Positions 21,924-32,100 of a stretch of DNA of 45,775 nucleotides are shown here, in pieces; within the stretch, counting starts at the first letter, position 1; every line of letters starts with the position of its first letter. The DNA comes from Frigididesulfovibrio sp031553235. Lineage in GTDB: Bacteria; Desulfobacterota; Desulfovibrionia; Desulfovibrionales; Desulfovibrionaceae. The notes under the pieces were generated by a model. The model was not told the DNA's origin. It worked only from the letters and a program-made list of their open reading frames with translations, and ran no database searches. Location of the stretch: assembly GCA_031553235.1 (NCBI GenBank), contig JAVBLS010000017.1, positions 1-45,775 on the forward strand, in the 5' to 3' direction. Both the position numbers and the translations under genes were made by a program.

Positions 21924-23669
21924 ATCGCCAAGGTTGAAGGCAACACCCAGGGGCTCAAGCCCGGCCAGTTGAAGGCCCTGAACCGCCTGCTCACCCGGCG
22001 CTACCCGGCGCAGGGTGGGTATTCTTTGGAACAGGCCCGCGAACTGGCCGCGATCTCGCGTTCGATCAACCGCCAGGTCGGCCTGCTCATCGACCGTCGG
22101 GGCCGGCCCCAGACGGTCATGGTGGGCACTCCGGCAGGCCTGGAAATCCCCGAACTGCCCCGCCGGCGCGAAGGCGCCGGACGTTTGCGCGGCCTGCGCC
22201 TGTTCCATACCCACCTGACCCCGGATCTGCTGACCCAGGAAGACTGCATGGACATGCTCTTCCTGCGTTTCGACTCGGTTACCGTGCTCACGGTGAGCGA
22301 GTGGGGCGAGCCCCTGAAAACCCAGCGGGCCCACCTGCTGCCGCCCAACTCTGAAAACCGCTCGCACCAGATCCACCCGGCCCGTGCCTGGGATGCCGAA
22401 GACACCGACGTCCTGGCCGAAATCGAGGCTCTGGAAGAGGAACTGGCCCGCTCGGACGACGCCGAGGAACACGCCGAGCGCCGGGCGGCCGACACCCGCC
22501 GCGCCCAGGAGCCGGGTCGCGCCTCGGCCGCCGCCCAGGGGCCGGACTCGCGCGCCGTGCTGGTCGGCGTGTCCACGGCCCCCCGGGCCGAGCAGGAGTC
22601 CTCCCTGGCCGAACTGGCCGAGCTGGCCGACACCGCCGGGGTCACGCCCGTGGGCACCCTGCTGCAGCGGGTCAAGGCCATGAACCCCAAGTTCATCCTG
22701 GGCAAGGGCAAGCTGGCCGAGCTGGAATTGCTGGCCCTGCAGGGCCACGCCGGCCTGATCATTTTTGATGCCGAGCTTTCCCCGGCCCAGTTGCGCAACC
22801 TGGCCGAGATCACCGAGCGCCGGGTCATCGACCGCACCCAGTTGATCCTGGACATCTTTGCCCGCCGAGCCCACAGCCGGGCCGGCAAGCTCCAGGTGGA
22901 ACTGGCCCAGTTGCAGTACACCCTGCCACGCCTGGTGGGCAAAAGCCGGGCCATGGACCGGCTTATGGGCGGCATCGGCGGACGGGGACCGGGCGAAACC
23001 AAGCTTGAGACCGACCGCCGGCGCTTACGCGACCGCGTGGCGCGGCTCAAGGATGAGCTCAAGGCTTTGCGCCGGCAGCGCTCCTTTGCCCGTTCCCGCC
23101 GGGCCAAGGGCGGCATTCCCATTGCCTCTCTGGTGGGCTACACCAATGCCGGCAAGTCCACGCTGCTCAACCGTCTGACCGGCTCGGAAGTTCCGGCCGA
23201 AAACAAGCTTTTCGCCACCCTCGACCCGACCACCCGCCGGATGCGCTTCCCCGAGGAGCGCGAGATCATCCTCACCGATACCGTGGGCTTTATCCGCCAT
23301 TTGCCCAAGGAACTGGTCGAGGCCTTTCGGGCCACCCTGGAAGAGCTGGAGGAAGCCGACCTGCTGCTGCACGTGGCCGACGCCGCCAACCCCGAACTGG
23401 CTCTGCACATCGCGGCCGTGGAAAAGATTCTCGAGAGCCTGGAGCTTTCGGCCATTCCCCGGCTGCTCTTGTTCAACAAGATCGACGCCCTGGACGCCGA
23501 GCGCCGCATGGATCTTCTGGAAAAATACCCCCAGGCCTTGCTGCTTTCCGCCGTCAACGGCGAAGGGTTGGAGGCCCTGGCCGCGGCGGTCATCGGCCGC
23601 ATCGACTGGTCGGTGGACCGCACCGAAACGGTCGAAGAAGCCGAGCCGGAGATCAGCGATGAATCGTGA
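21924..23669 (+). CDS. hflX: GTPase HflX, apparently starting at an ATC codon
   Basis: This protein of about 581 residues is a ribosome-associated GTPase of the long HflX class. It has an N-terminal domain of about 200 residues (GNTQGLKPGQLKAL, RQVGLLIDRRGRP, FHTHLTP), the HflX subdomain (NPKFILGKGKLAEL, DRTQLILDIFARRA, MGGIGGRGPGETKLETDRR), and a Ras-like G domain with G1 GYTNAGKST, G3 DTVGFI and G4 NKID. HflX splits stalled or stressed ribosomes. Start choice: family alignment puts the start just before VEGNTQGL; GGAGGAG (21910-21916) lies seven bases before an in-frame ATC at 21924, and no ATG, GTG or TTG is close. The next candidate, TTG at 21969, lacks a ribosome binding site and would cut conserved sequence. 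Its last 11 bases overlap recD2. Confidence 0.88.
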   Translation: MAKVEGNTQGLKPGQLKALNRLLTRRYPAQGGYSLEQARELAAISRSINRQVGLLIDRRGRPQTVMVGTPAGLEIPELPRRREGAGRLRGLRLFHTHLTPDLLTQEDCMDMLFLRFDSVTVLTVSEWGEPLKTQRAHLLPPNSENRSHQIHPARAWDAEDTDVLAEIEALEEELARSDDAEEHAERRAADTRRAQEPGRASAAAQGPDSRAVLVGVSTAPRAEQESSLAELAELADTAGVTPVGTLLQRVKAMNPKFILGKGKLAELELLALQGHAGLIIFDAELSPAQLRNLAEITERRVIDRTQLILDIFARRAHSRAGKLQVELAQLQYTLPRLVGKSRAMDRLMGGIGGRGPGETKLETDRRRLRDRVARLKDELKALRRQRSFARSRRAKGGIPIASLVGYTNAGKSTLLNRLTGSEVPAENKLFATLDPTTRRMRFPEEREIILTDTVGFIRHLPKELVEAFRATLEELEEADLLLHVADAANPELALHIAAVEKILESLELSAIPRLLLFNKIDALDAERRMDLLEKYPQALLLSAVNGEGLEALAAAVIGRIDWSVDRTETVEEAEPEISDES

Positions 23670-25866
23670 CTCCCTGCTGGATCTGGCCGGCCGGCTGACC
23701 TTGCGCGGCACCTGCGAGCGGGTTGTTTTCCACAACGAGGACAACGGCTGGACCGTCCTGCGCCTGAAAGTGCCGGGCCGAGCCGAGCCGGTGGCCGTGG
23801 TGGGCGGCATGAACGCGCCGCAGCCGGGCATGGGTCTGGCCGTGACCGGCGCCTGGGTCAACGACGCCCGCTTCGGCAAGCAGTTCAAGATGGAGAGCTA
23901 CGAGGCCCTGCTGCCGGCCACGGTCGAGGGCATCAAGCACTACCTGGGCTCCGGGATGATCAAGGGCGTGGGCCCGAGCCGGGCGGCGCGCATCGTCGAG
24001 GCCTTCGGCCTGGACACCTTTCGGGTGCTGGACGAGGAACCGGAGCGCCTGGCCACGATCAAGGGCCTGCCCAGCAAGATGATCGCGGACATCAAAGCGG
24101 CCTGGAAGGAGCATTCGGGCATTCGCGATCTGATCATGTTTTTGCAGCCCCACGGCATCTCCACCTCCTATGCGGTGCGCATCTTCAAATACTACGGGGC
24201 AGATTCCCTGGATGTGTTGCGGCGCAACCCCTATACCCTGGCCATGGACATTCGGGGCATCGGCTTTGCCACGGCCGACGCGGCCGCGACCAAGATGGGC
24301 ATCGACAAGGACTCGCCCCTGCGGGCCGAAGCCGGGCTTTTGTACATGCTGCAAAAGCTCACGGACGAGGGGCATGTTTTCTATCTGCGGGAGGAACTGA
24401 TCCACCGCGCGGCCGGGGAGCTGGAAATCGCCGTGGAGCCGCTGGAAGGCGCTGTGGAGGCGCTGATCCGCGACGAGCGCGTGGTGGCCGAAGAATATGA
24501 AGACGCGGACGGCGCCGAGCGGGTCGCCCTGTATCTGGCCCGGCAATACCGTTGCGAGACGGGAATTGCCAAATATCTGCGCAAGATTCTGCATTCGCCC
24601 AAGTCGGTGCGTTTCGAGACCCCCAAGAAGTTGCTGCGCGAAGTCACCTCCAAGCTGTCCATCGATCTGGCCGAGGAGCAGATGGAGGCGGCCGGGGCAG
24701 CGCTGACGGACAAAATTCTGGTGATCACCGGCGGGCCGGGCACGGGTAAGACCACGGTAATCAACGCGATCATCAAGCTGTTCCAGAGCACAAAGGGCCG
24801 GGTGCTGCTGGCCGCGCCCACGGGCCGGGCGGCCAAGCGCATGAGCGAGACCTCGGGCCTGGAAGCCAAGACCATCCACCGGCTGCTGGAATACAGCCCG
24901 CAGGAAGACGGCTTTGCCCGCTGCGAGAACAACCCCCTGGCCTGTTCGCTTCTGGTGGTCGACGAGGCCAGCATGCTCGACACCCTGCTCATGTATCACC
25001 TGGTCAAGGCCATTCCCCTCGGGGCCACGGTGGTTTTTGTGGGCGACGTGCACCAACTGCCCTCGGTGGGGCCGGGCAACGTGCTTGGCGACATCATCGA
25101 CTCCGGGGCCGTGCGCGTGGTGCGCCTGACGCATATTTTCCGGCAGGCGGCCGGCGGCGAGATCATCGAAAACGCCCACAGGATCAACCAGGGCGAAATG
25201 CCCCGCCTGACCCCGCCCTCGGAGGGTCTGACCGACTTTTACTTCATCCGGCGCGATGACCCCGAAGAAGCCGCGCTCACCGTGGTGGATCTGGTGCGCG
25301 GGCACATTCCACGGCGCTTCGGCCTGGACCCGGTGGAAGATATCCAGGTGCTCACGCCCATGCACCGGGGCGCGGCCGGGGTGGGCAATCTGAACCTGCT
25401 TCTGCAGCAGGCTCTGAACCCGCAGACCCAAAGGGTGCAGCGCGGCGAGCGGCGCTTTCACCTGGACGACAAGGTCATGCAGATCCGCAACAATTACGAA
25501 AAAGACGTGTTCAATGGCGACATGGGGCGGATCTGCCGGCTGGACGAGGAAGAGCGCGAACTGACCGTGCGCTATGAAGACAAGAGCGTGATCTACTCCT
25601 TCGAGGAGCTGGACGAGATCATGCCGGCCTATGCGGTCTCGGTGCACAAGTCCCAGGGTTCGGAATACCCGGCCGTGGTCCTGCCCCTGCTCACTCAGCA
25701 CTACGTGCTGTTGCAGCGCAATCTGGTCTACACCGGCGTGACCAGGGGCAAGAGACTGGTGATCGTCGTGGGTTCGCCCCGGGCCCTGCAGATGGCCGTT
25801 GCCAACAACAAGACCCAGCGCCGGAATACTCTGCTTGCCAGACGTCTGGCCGAGGGATTGGTGTAG
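23659..25866 (+). CDS. recD2: RecD2-type ATP-dependent 5'-3' DNA helicase
   Basis: This is a 735-residue superfamily 1B helicase not tied to RecBC. The N-terminal part has an OB-like region (VVFHNEDNGWTVLRL) and HhH repeats near residues 97-170 (YLGSGMIKGVGPSRAARIVEAFG, IKGLPSKMIADIK). The helicase core has Walker A GGPGTGKTT at about residue 358, Walker B VVDEASM near 435, GDVHQLPSVGPGNVL (motif III), and motif VI-like VSVHKSQGSEYP with VYTGVTRGKRL. RecD2 proteins act in replication-coupled repair and mismatch repair in bacteria that often lack RecBCD. The ATG overlaps the hflX stop by 11 bases, so translation is probably coupled. Confidence 0.94.
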   Translation: MNRDSLLDLAGRLTLRGTCERVVFHNEDNGWTVLRLKVPGRAEPVAVVGGMNAPQPGMGLAVTGAWVNDARFGKQFKMESYEALLPATVEGIKHYLGSGMIKGVGPSRAARIVEAFGLDTFRVLDEEPERLATIKGLPSKMIADIKAAWKEHSGIRDLIMFLQPHGISTSYAVRIFKYYGADSLDVLRRNPYTLAMDIRGIGFATADAAATKMGIDKDSPLRAEAGLLYMLQKLTDEGHVFYLREELIHRAAGELEIAVEPLEGAVEALIRDERVVAEEYEDADGAERVALYLARQYRCETGIAKYLRKILHSPKSVRFETPKKLLREVTSKLSIDLAEEQMEAAGAALTDKILVITGGPGTGKTTVINAIIKLFQSTKGRVLLAAPTGRAAKRMSETSGLEAKTIHRLLEYSPQEDGFARCENNPLACSLLVVDEASMLDTLLMYHLVKAIPLGATVVFVGDVHQLPSVGPGNVLGDIIDSGAVRVVRLTHIFRQAAGGEIIENAHRINQGEMPRLTPPSEGLTDFYFIRRDDPEEAALTVVDLVRGHIPRRFGLDPVEDIQVLTPMHRGAAGVGNLNLLLQQALNPQTQRVQRGERRFHLDDKVMQIRNNYEKDVFNGDMGRICRLDEEERELTVRYEDKSVIYSFEELDEIMPAYAVSVHKSQGSEYPAVVLPLLTQHYVLLQRNLVYTGVTRGKRLVIVVGSPRALQMAVANNKTQRRNTLLARRLAEGLV

Positions 25867-26029
25867 GGCGGGGCCTCCGGCCGTGTATTCCCCGACTATC
25901 CCGATACGGAAACCTCTTTTTCCCTCTTTCCAATCGGCTCGGGCGGTCTTATTCTCCCTTGAGCGCTTCTGCGCTCTTCCACTGTTACCCCGCCCCCGGC
26001 CCGCGCCGGTCATTCTTAAGGAGGCCTTC

Positions 26030-26899
26030 ATGTGGGACTATACCGATAAGGTACGCGAGCATTTCCTTAATCCGCGCAACATCGGCGAGATGAAAGACGC
26101 CAACGCCGTGGGCGAGGTCGGCAGCCTGGCCTGCGGCGACGCCTTGAAACTCTTCCTGAAAATAGAGGGCAACCGCATTGTGGACGCCTCGTTCCAGACC
26201 TTCGGCTGCGCCAGCGCCATTGCCTCCAGTTCGGCCCTGACCGAGATGATCAAGGGCAAGACCGTGGGTGAGGCCCTGAAAGTCACCAATAAAGACATCG
26301 CCAATTTCCTCGGCGGCCTGCCCAAGGAGAAAATGCACTGCTCGGTCATGGGGCAGGAAGCTCTGGAAGCGGCCGTGCGCGCCTGGCGCGGCGAGCCGGC
26401 TGTGCCCCACACCCACGAGGGCCGGCTGGTCTGCAAGTGTTTCGGGGTGACCGAAGACCAGATCATCAAGGCGGTCGAGGAAAACAACCTGACCACGGTG
26501 GAAGAGGTGACCAACTTCACCAAGGCGGGCGGCGGCTGCGGCGACTGCCGCGAGGACATTGAGCAGATCCTCAAGGCCACTTTGGCGGGTGAAGCCCCGG
26601 CCAAGCCATTGATTCCGGATATGCGGCCCAAGGCGGCGTTCAAGCCCGGCGCGGCCCTTTCCAACGTGCAGCGCATGCAGCGGGTTATGACCGTGTTGGA
26701 CGAAATTGTCCGGCCACGTCTGCAGCAGGACGGCGGCGACATCGAACTGGTGGACATCGAGGGCAAGACCGTGGTTGTGGCCCTGCGCGGCATGTGCACA
26801 AGTTGCCCTTCCAGCAGGCTGACCATTGAAGGCTTTGTGCAGCAGACCCTGCGGGATCAGGTGGAGCCGGATCTCGCCGTGCGGGAGGTGGAGCAATGA
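26030..26899 (+). CDS. nifU: NifU, modular Fe-S cluster scaffold
   Basis: This 289-residue protein builds Fe-S clusters on a scaffold using sulfur from the adjacent NifS. It has the full three-domain NifU: IscU-like domain with C35, C60 and C104; a central BFD-like [2Fe-2S] domain with C135, C137, C170 and C173; and a C-terminal Nfu domain with CTSC at 256-259. These match the cysteine layout of A. vinelandii NifU. No nitrogenase genes are seen in the window, so general Fe-S assembly for an anaerobe's many clusters is the likely job. The ATG has a near-perfect AAGGAGG five bases upstream. Its TGA overlaps the nifS ATG (ATGA), meaning coupled translation. The 163-base gap after recD2 holds a small GAGCGC/GCGCTC inverted repeat and probably the promoter. 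Confidence 0.95.
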   Translation: MWDYTDKVREHFLNPRNIGEMKDANAVGEVGSLACGDALKLFLKIEGNRIVDASFQTFGCASAIASSSALTEMIKGKTVGEALKVTNKDIANFLGGLPKEKMHCSVMGQEALEAAVRAWRGEPAVPHTHEGRLVCKCFGVTEDQIIKAVEENNLTTVEEVTNFTKAGGGCGDCREDIEQILKATLAGEAPAKPLIPDMRPKAAFKPGAALSNVQRMQRVMTVLDEIVRPRLQQDGGDIELVDIEGKTVVVALRGMCTSCPSSRLTIEGFVQQTLRDQVEPDLAVREVEQ

Positions 26900-28107
26900 G
26901 CGAACACGTCATCTATTTCGACAACAACGCCACCACGGGCACGGCTCCGGAAGTGCTTGAGGCCATGCTGCCCTATCTCAAGGGCGAATACGGCAACCCG
27001 TCGAGCATGCACAGCTTCGGCGGCCGGGTGGCCGAGGCCGTGGCCAAAGCCAGGGGCCAGGTGGCCGATCTGCTGGGCGCCCAACCCGAAGAAATCCTTT
27101 TCACTTCCTGCGGCACCGAGTCGGACGCCACGGCCGTGCATGCGGCCCTTTCGGCCCGGCCGGAGAAAAAACATTTCATCACCACCCGGGTGGAGCACTC
27201 GGCCATGCTGGCAGCGGGCCTGCAACTGGAAAAGCGCGGCTACCGGGTGACCTGGCTGGGGGTGGACGGCAAAGGCCGGATCAGCCTGGACGAGTTGGAA
27301 AAATCTCTGGACAAAGACACAGGCCTGGTTTCAATCATGTTTGCCAACAACGAAGTGGGCAACATCTACCCCATTGCCGAGGCCGGAGCCATGTGCCGCG
27401 AGCGGGGCATTCCCTTCCATACCGACGCGGTACAGGTCGTGGGCAAGATTCCCATCAACCTGGCTGAGCTGCCCGTGGACTACTTGGCCCTTTCCGGGCA
27501 CAAGCTGCATGCCCCCAAGGGCGTGGGCGCGTTGTACGTGCGCAAGGGCGCGCTGTTCCGGCCCTTCCTGCGCGGCGGCCACCAGGAGCGCGGCCGGCGC
27601 GCGGGCACCGAAGCCGTGCCGAACATCGTGGCCCTGGGCGCGGCCTGTGAATTGGCCGGCAGACACATCGAAGAAGAAGACACCAAGGTCAGAGCCCTGC
27701 GCGACCGTCTGCAGGCCAAGCTGCTGGCCGCCGTTCCAGAGAGCATCGTCAACGGCGACCAGGAAAACCGCCTGCCCGGCACCACGAACATCTCCTTTAA
27801 GTACGTGGAGGGCGAGGCCATTCTGCTGCTGCTGGATCAACACGGCATCTGCGCCAGTTCGGGCTCGGCCTGCACCTCGGGCAGCCTGGAGCCCTCGCAC
27901 GTGCTGCGGGCCATGGGCGTGCCCTTTACTTACGCCCACGGCTCGGTGCGTCTTTCTCTCTGCCGCTATAACACGGAAGAGGAAGTGGACTTTGTGGCCG
28001 AGAAGCTGCCCCAGATCATCACCCGGCTGCGGGAGATCTCGCCGTATCGCAACCTGGCGGACGACGCGCTGCCCGGTGACAACGAAGCCTGCATTTGTGC
28101 CTTGTAA
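26896..28107 (+). CDS. nifS: Cysteine desulfurase NifS
   Basis: This 403-residue PLP enzyme takes sulfur from L-cysteine for cluster assembly on NifU. Features: YFDNNATTG at the N-terminus, TSCGTESDATAVH (PLP phosphate region), HTDAVQVVGK, the PLP Lys203 in LSGHKLHAPKGVGALYVRKG, and the active-site Cys326 in SSGSACTSGSLEPSHVL, within one residue of the A. vinelandii NifS positions. It forms an operon with nifU (4-base overlap). A hairpin with a TTCG loop follows. Confidence 0.96.
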   Translation: MSEHVIYFDNNATTGTAPEVLEAMLPYLKGEYGNPSSMHSFGGRVAEAVAKARGQVADLLGAQPEEILFTSCGTESDATAVHAALSARPEKKHFITTRVEHSAMLAAGLQLEKRGYRVTWLGVDGKGRISLDELEKSLDKDTGLVSIMFANNEVGNIYPIAEAGAMCRERGIPFHTDAVQVVGKIPINLAELPVDYLALSGHKLHAPKGVGALYVRKGALFRPFLRGGHQERGRRAGTEAVPNIVALGAACELAGRHIEEEDTKVRALRDRLQAKLLAAVPESIVNGDQENRLPGTTNISFKYVEGEAILLLLDQHGICASSGSACTSGSLEPSHVLRAMGVPFTYAHGSVRLSLCRYNTEEEVDFVAEKLPQIITRLREISPYRNLADDALPGDNEACICAL

Positions 28108-28136
28108 AAGAAGCGGAAAATAGATATCAGACAGGC

Positions 28137-28164
28137 GGGGTGCTTCGGCGCCCCGTCCACTTTT
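28137..28164 (+). terminator. Terminator after nifS with TTCG tetraloop
   Basis: GGGGTGC-TTCG-GCGCCCC is a 7-bp stem with one G-T pair and a stable UUCG loop, starting 30 bases after the stop and followed by GTCCACTTTTA. Confidence 0.7.
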
Positions 28165-28180
28165 ACAGGCGAGGAACACC

Positions 28181-29086
28181 ATGACGGCGGGACTGGGTGA
28201 AGCGGCGGCTTTCGCCACGGCCGTCGGCTGGGCCGTTTCCGGCTATGTGCACGGCATGGTCGGGCGCATGGTGGGCAGCGTGGGTGTAACCATGCTGCGC
28301 ATGCCATTTCAATTGAGCTTTCTGGGCCTGGTCTGCCTGCTGCTGGGGGAAGAAACCGCCTTGGGACTGCATGAACTCGGGCTGCTGGCCCTTTCCGGGC
28401 TGACCGGGTTCATTTTTTGCGACCTGCTGCTCTACGGGGCCATGAACATCATCGGGCCGCAAGCGGCCATTTTGCTGGTTTCCTTGAGTTCCGGGATCAC
28501 CGCCCTGCTCGGGGCGGTGTTTTTGGGCGAGATCTTGCCGGCCCAGGCCGTGGCGGGCATTGCCGTGACCATTCTGGGCGTTGTGGCCGTGCTTTCCGAG
28601 CGCACCGGCAGCACGCTGCTGCCCGGCCAGGAGCCACCCACGGGCCGGCGTTTGATTCAGGGCGTGGCCGCCGGCTTCGGCGCGGCCGTGTTCATGTCCA
28701 TCAGCTTCATTTTTCTGAAGCAGGCCATGATCGACGGCCCCACCCCCCTGTGGTCCGCTTTTATCCGCCTGCTTTGCGCCGCCCTGATGCTCTGGGGCGT
28801 GGGGTTGTTTCGGGGCATGTCGCGCGGCTCGCTGCGCAGTTTCCGGCAAAATCCCAAGGTCTTCCGCCTGCTGCTCGGGGCCACGGCCTTCAGCGCCGGG
28901 GGCATCTGGACGGCCGGCCTGGCCATGCACTGGGCTCCGGCCGGGGTGGCGGCCACGATCATCGGTCTGCAGCCGGTGGTCCTGACCTTTGTGGGTGCCG
29001 TGGGCAACAGGCGCCGGCCCTCGGGCCGGGTGGTCGGCGGCTCGCTGGTGGCGTTTTTGGGCACCGCCCTGGTCTGCCTCCGCTGA
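28181..29086 (+). CDS. EamA/DMT-family transporter
   Basis: This 301-residue inner-membrane protein has about ten hydrophobic segments in two five-helix halves, as in the drug/metabolite transporter superfamily. EamA landmarks are ALSGLTGFIFCDLLLYGAMNIIGPQAAILLVSLSSGITALLG at the end of the first half and ATAFSAGGIWTAGLAMHWAPAGVAATIIGLQPVVLTF in the second. Family members export amino acids or other metabolites; the substrate is unknown. GAGG lies six bases before the ATG. It stands alone between the nifS terminator and the bidirectional terminator shared with the adhesin locus. Confidence 0.87.
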   Translation: MTAGLGEAAAFATAVGWAVSGYVHGMVGRMVGSVGVTMLRMPFQLSFLGLVCLLLGEETALGLHELGLLALSGLTGFIFCDLLLYGAMNIIGPQAAILLVSLSSGITALLGAVFLGEILPAQAVAGIAVTILGVVAVLSERTGSTLLPGQEPPTGRRLIQGVAAGFGAAVFMSISFIFLKQAMIDGPTPLWSAFIRLLCAALMLWGVGLFRGMSRGSLRSFRQNPKVFRLLLGATAFSAGGIWTAGLAMHWAPAGVAATIIGLQPVVLTFVGAVGNRRRPSGRVVGGSLVAFLGTALVCLR

Positions 29087-29116
29087 GTTTGGGCCGGCCC
29101 TGAACGATTGCCGGAA

Positions 29117-29164
29117 AACCGCAACCCCCGCATTCGGCTTTCACCGGACGCGGGGGTTGCGGTT
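29117..29164. terminator. Bidirectional terminator between EamA gene and adhesin 1
   Basis: AACCGCAACCCCCGC (29117-29131) and GCGGGGGTTGCGGTT (29150-29164) pair over 15 bases. T-rich DNA follows on the + strand and TTTT on the minus strand. It sits between the two convergent stop codons. Confidence 0.85.
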
Positions 29165-29180
29165 GTTTGTGTGGGGCTTA

Positions 29181-32100
29181 TCAGCCGGAAATGGCCTTGA
29201 GCAGTTCGGAGAGCATCTCCTGCTTGCCTGCGTCGTCGGCGTGGTTGTAAGCGTGGCTGAACTCGTTGAAGTTGGTGTAGTCGCCGACCGTGCCGCTGAA
29301 GTTGACCTCCACGTTCTGCAGGGTCTGGCCGGCTTCCTCAAAGGTCAGGGTGAGCTTGTCGGGCCCGACAAAAGCCTTGAGGCCGTGATCCAGGATGTGG
29401 GACAGGTTGTCGCCCGAATCCAGCAGGCCCTCGAAGCGCAGCTTGTCGCCCTCGGTCAGGGAGAAATCCATGATCCGGTCGGTGCCGCCGTCGTAGTCGG
29501 TGGCGTGCCAGGCAAAGGTGTCCTGCCCCAGGCCGCCGAACAGGATGTCGTCGCCCTTTCCGCCGTGAAGCAGGTCGTTGCCGTCGCCGCCGTGGACCAG
29601 ATCGTTGCCGTCCCCGGCCTCAATGGTCAGTGGCAGATCGGAGGGCTGGCTCTCGTGGCCCGCTTCCCAGCCGTATAAAGAGTCGGCGTGCTCGGTGCCG
29701 GTTACCGTGGTCGCGTGGGCGTCGGCCAGGTGGAACGACTGCGGGCCGTTGTCGTCGTGGAAGTGCAGCTGGGCGATGGAGGAAACGTCGCCGTCGTGGT
29801 CGCGCAACTGGTAGTCGAATGTAGCCTCTTCCATCTCGGTGATCGTGGTGACGCTTGAGGCCGTGGCCCCGCCGATGCGGAAGAAGGTGGTCTCGGTGCC
29901 GGGGTAGAAGACGATGTTGCCGATATATTCGTCGGTGGTCAGATCAAGCACCGGCGAGGCCGGCGGCACGAAACCCTGGTCGATGACCGTGGTGCCGTCC
30001 AGGCCGTAGGCGATCCACATGGCCATTTCGTTCGCGCCGTCGCCCAGGCCCACGAGGGTGATGGTCATATGGTTGACCGTATCGGCGGGCGGGGTGAGCC
30101 GGATGCCCTCCCTGGTCCCGCCCGTGGTGAAGCCGACGGCGTTGCCGTCGTTGCCGGCGCCCTTGGGCGGGTTGGCGCTGTTGCCGCCCTTCACGCCCAT
30201 GCCGCCCTGGGTGATGTCGAACTTCAGACCGTCGTCGCCGTCGATGGGAACGGGCAGGCCGTTTTGCATGGTGACGACTTCATAGCCGTAGTTTGTGTTG
30301 TCCCTGTAAAAGCCCACGGTCCACTTGTTGTAGGAGCCGGGATGGGTCAGAACGTCGCTGGCCGGGTGCTCGACGGGCGTGGTCGTTGTTTCCGGCTTGT
30401 AGGTGTAAGTGCCGTCTTCATAGATGGTCAGGTTGCCGACGGTCGCGGACTTCAGGCCGTCGGGGTTGTCGACCGGGGTTTTGAGCTCCACCCAGTTGTC
30501 CTCGTCGCCGCCGGCCAAACGCACCCGCCAAACCCCGGCCTTGTCGGCGCCGGTGGCGTCTTCGGCCGAGTCCCTGCCCGGATCCGTCCCGGCAACGCCC
30601 GAGACGCCGCCCTGCTCACAGGTGCCCTTGATCACGTCGCCGTGGATCACGCCGCCGTCGCCAAGGCCCACCCAGTCGGAAGAAGCCGCGGGCACGTCGT
30701 CGGCAATGCTCAGCGTGCCTTCGGCCTCGGCCGAGAGGCCGAAGCCGGTGCTCACCGTGACCTTGATCACGGCCACGTCTTCGGCAATCTGGGCGTCCAC
30801 CGGCGGCTGCGGGTTTTGCGCGTCATGGCCGTAGTTGCCGGTCAGCTCGTAGGTCAGTTTCAGCTCGGCGCCGTCAAAGGTGCCACCGGTAATCTTGCCG
30901 TAAGACGCGCCCACGGCACTGAAGGCGTTGCCGCCCAAGTCCACCAGGTTGCCGTCGGCGTCGACGGCGTATTCCTTGCCGCCGATGGTGAACACCGGGT
31001 CCGCGCCGTTGTACAGGGTCACCGTGTAGCTGAGCTCGGTGGTGTAGCCGTGACCGTGGGTGGCGTCGCCTTCGAGGCTGCCGCCCGGCATGTGGGCCTC
31101 GTAGACGATGTCGCCGGCACCGGCAAAGCCGATGGTCGGCGGCACGCCCTTGAGGTTGATGGTCAAGGCCGCCGAGGTGGCATCGCCGTCGCGGTCGGTC
31201 AGGGTGTAGTCAAAGACTTCCTTGAGGTCGGTCAGTTCCGGATAGTCCACAATGGCGGTGTCCGCGCCGGCCACGGTGAAGTCTTTGTATTCGGTGCCGT
31301 TGTTGACGAACAGGCTTCTGACGGTGCTTTCCAAACCCGCGGGGACGGTGACGACATCGGGGGCAAGCCGGGTCACTTCCACTTTGGCCACGAGGGCCGG
31401 GTCCACGTCGTCGGGCAGTTCCCAGCGCACGTTGCCGTCGGCGTCGCCCGGCACCTTGTAGGTGCCGATGACGTTGCCGGCCGCGTCGCGGCAGATCACC
31501 TGGGCGGTTTCCGCCACCGTGTAGCCGACTTTGGTGCCGATAAAGGGGATGGTGTATACGGCCTCAACGTATTTCAGGTCGCTGAAGTCGATGCCGGTGA
31601 CGATGCCGTCATGGCTCCAGCCGGCCGAGGCGGTGATCGCCACGCTGGGCGCCAGATGCGGGCCATCGATGACCGAGGGCTCGCCGAGGGCCGCGTTCAC
31701 TTTGGCCGTGTCGGCTTCGTAGCGGTAGGTGCCGTCGGCCTGGATGTACAGGGTGCCGTATTTGCCGGACACAGCGGTTTCGCCGCTTTCGGCCACGAAG
31801 GTGCCCGCCACCCGCAACGGTCCGGCCGTGAGGTCGCCGTTGTCATAGATGTAGTCGGCCGGGCCGTCCGCCCCCCAGGCGTCGCCCGCCACGGCGGAGG
31901 CGCCGTCCGCGCCGGTGACGCCGGCGCCGGTAAGGATGTTGCCTTCGGCGCCCCACCAGGCGTGCGCGTCGGCGCCCTGCCCGATGATGCCGCCCGTGTC
32001 GGTGACGTCCCATTCGCTGTGGGTCACGGGCACGTCGTCCACGATGGTCACGTTGAGGTCGGCGCTTTTGGCGTCGCCGTCGCCGTCGGTGATGGTGATC

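Noticed and set aside
25867..26029. An IscR-type binding site before nifU
   Set aside because: CGACTATCCCGAT at about 25898 has some likeness to IscR sites, but the second half does not fit well enough to report.
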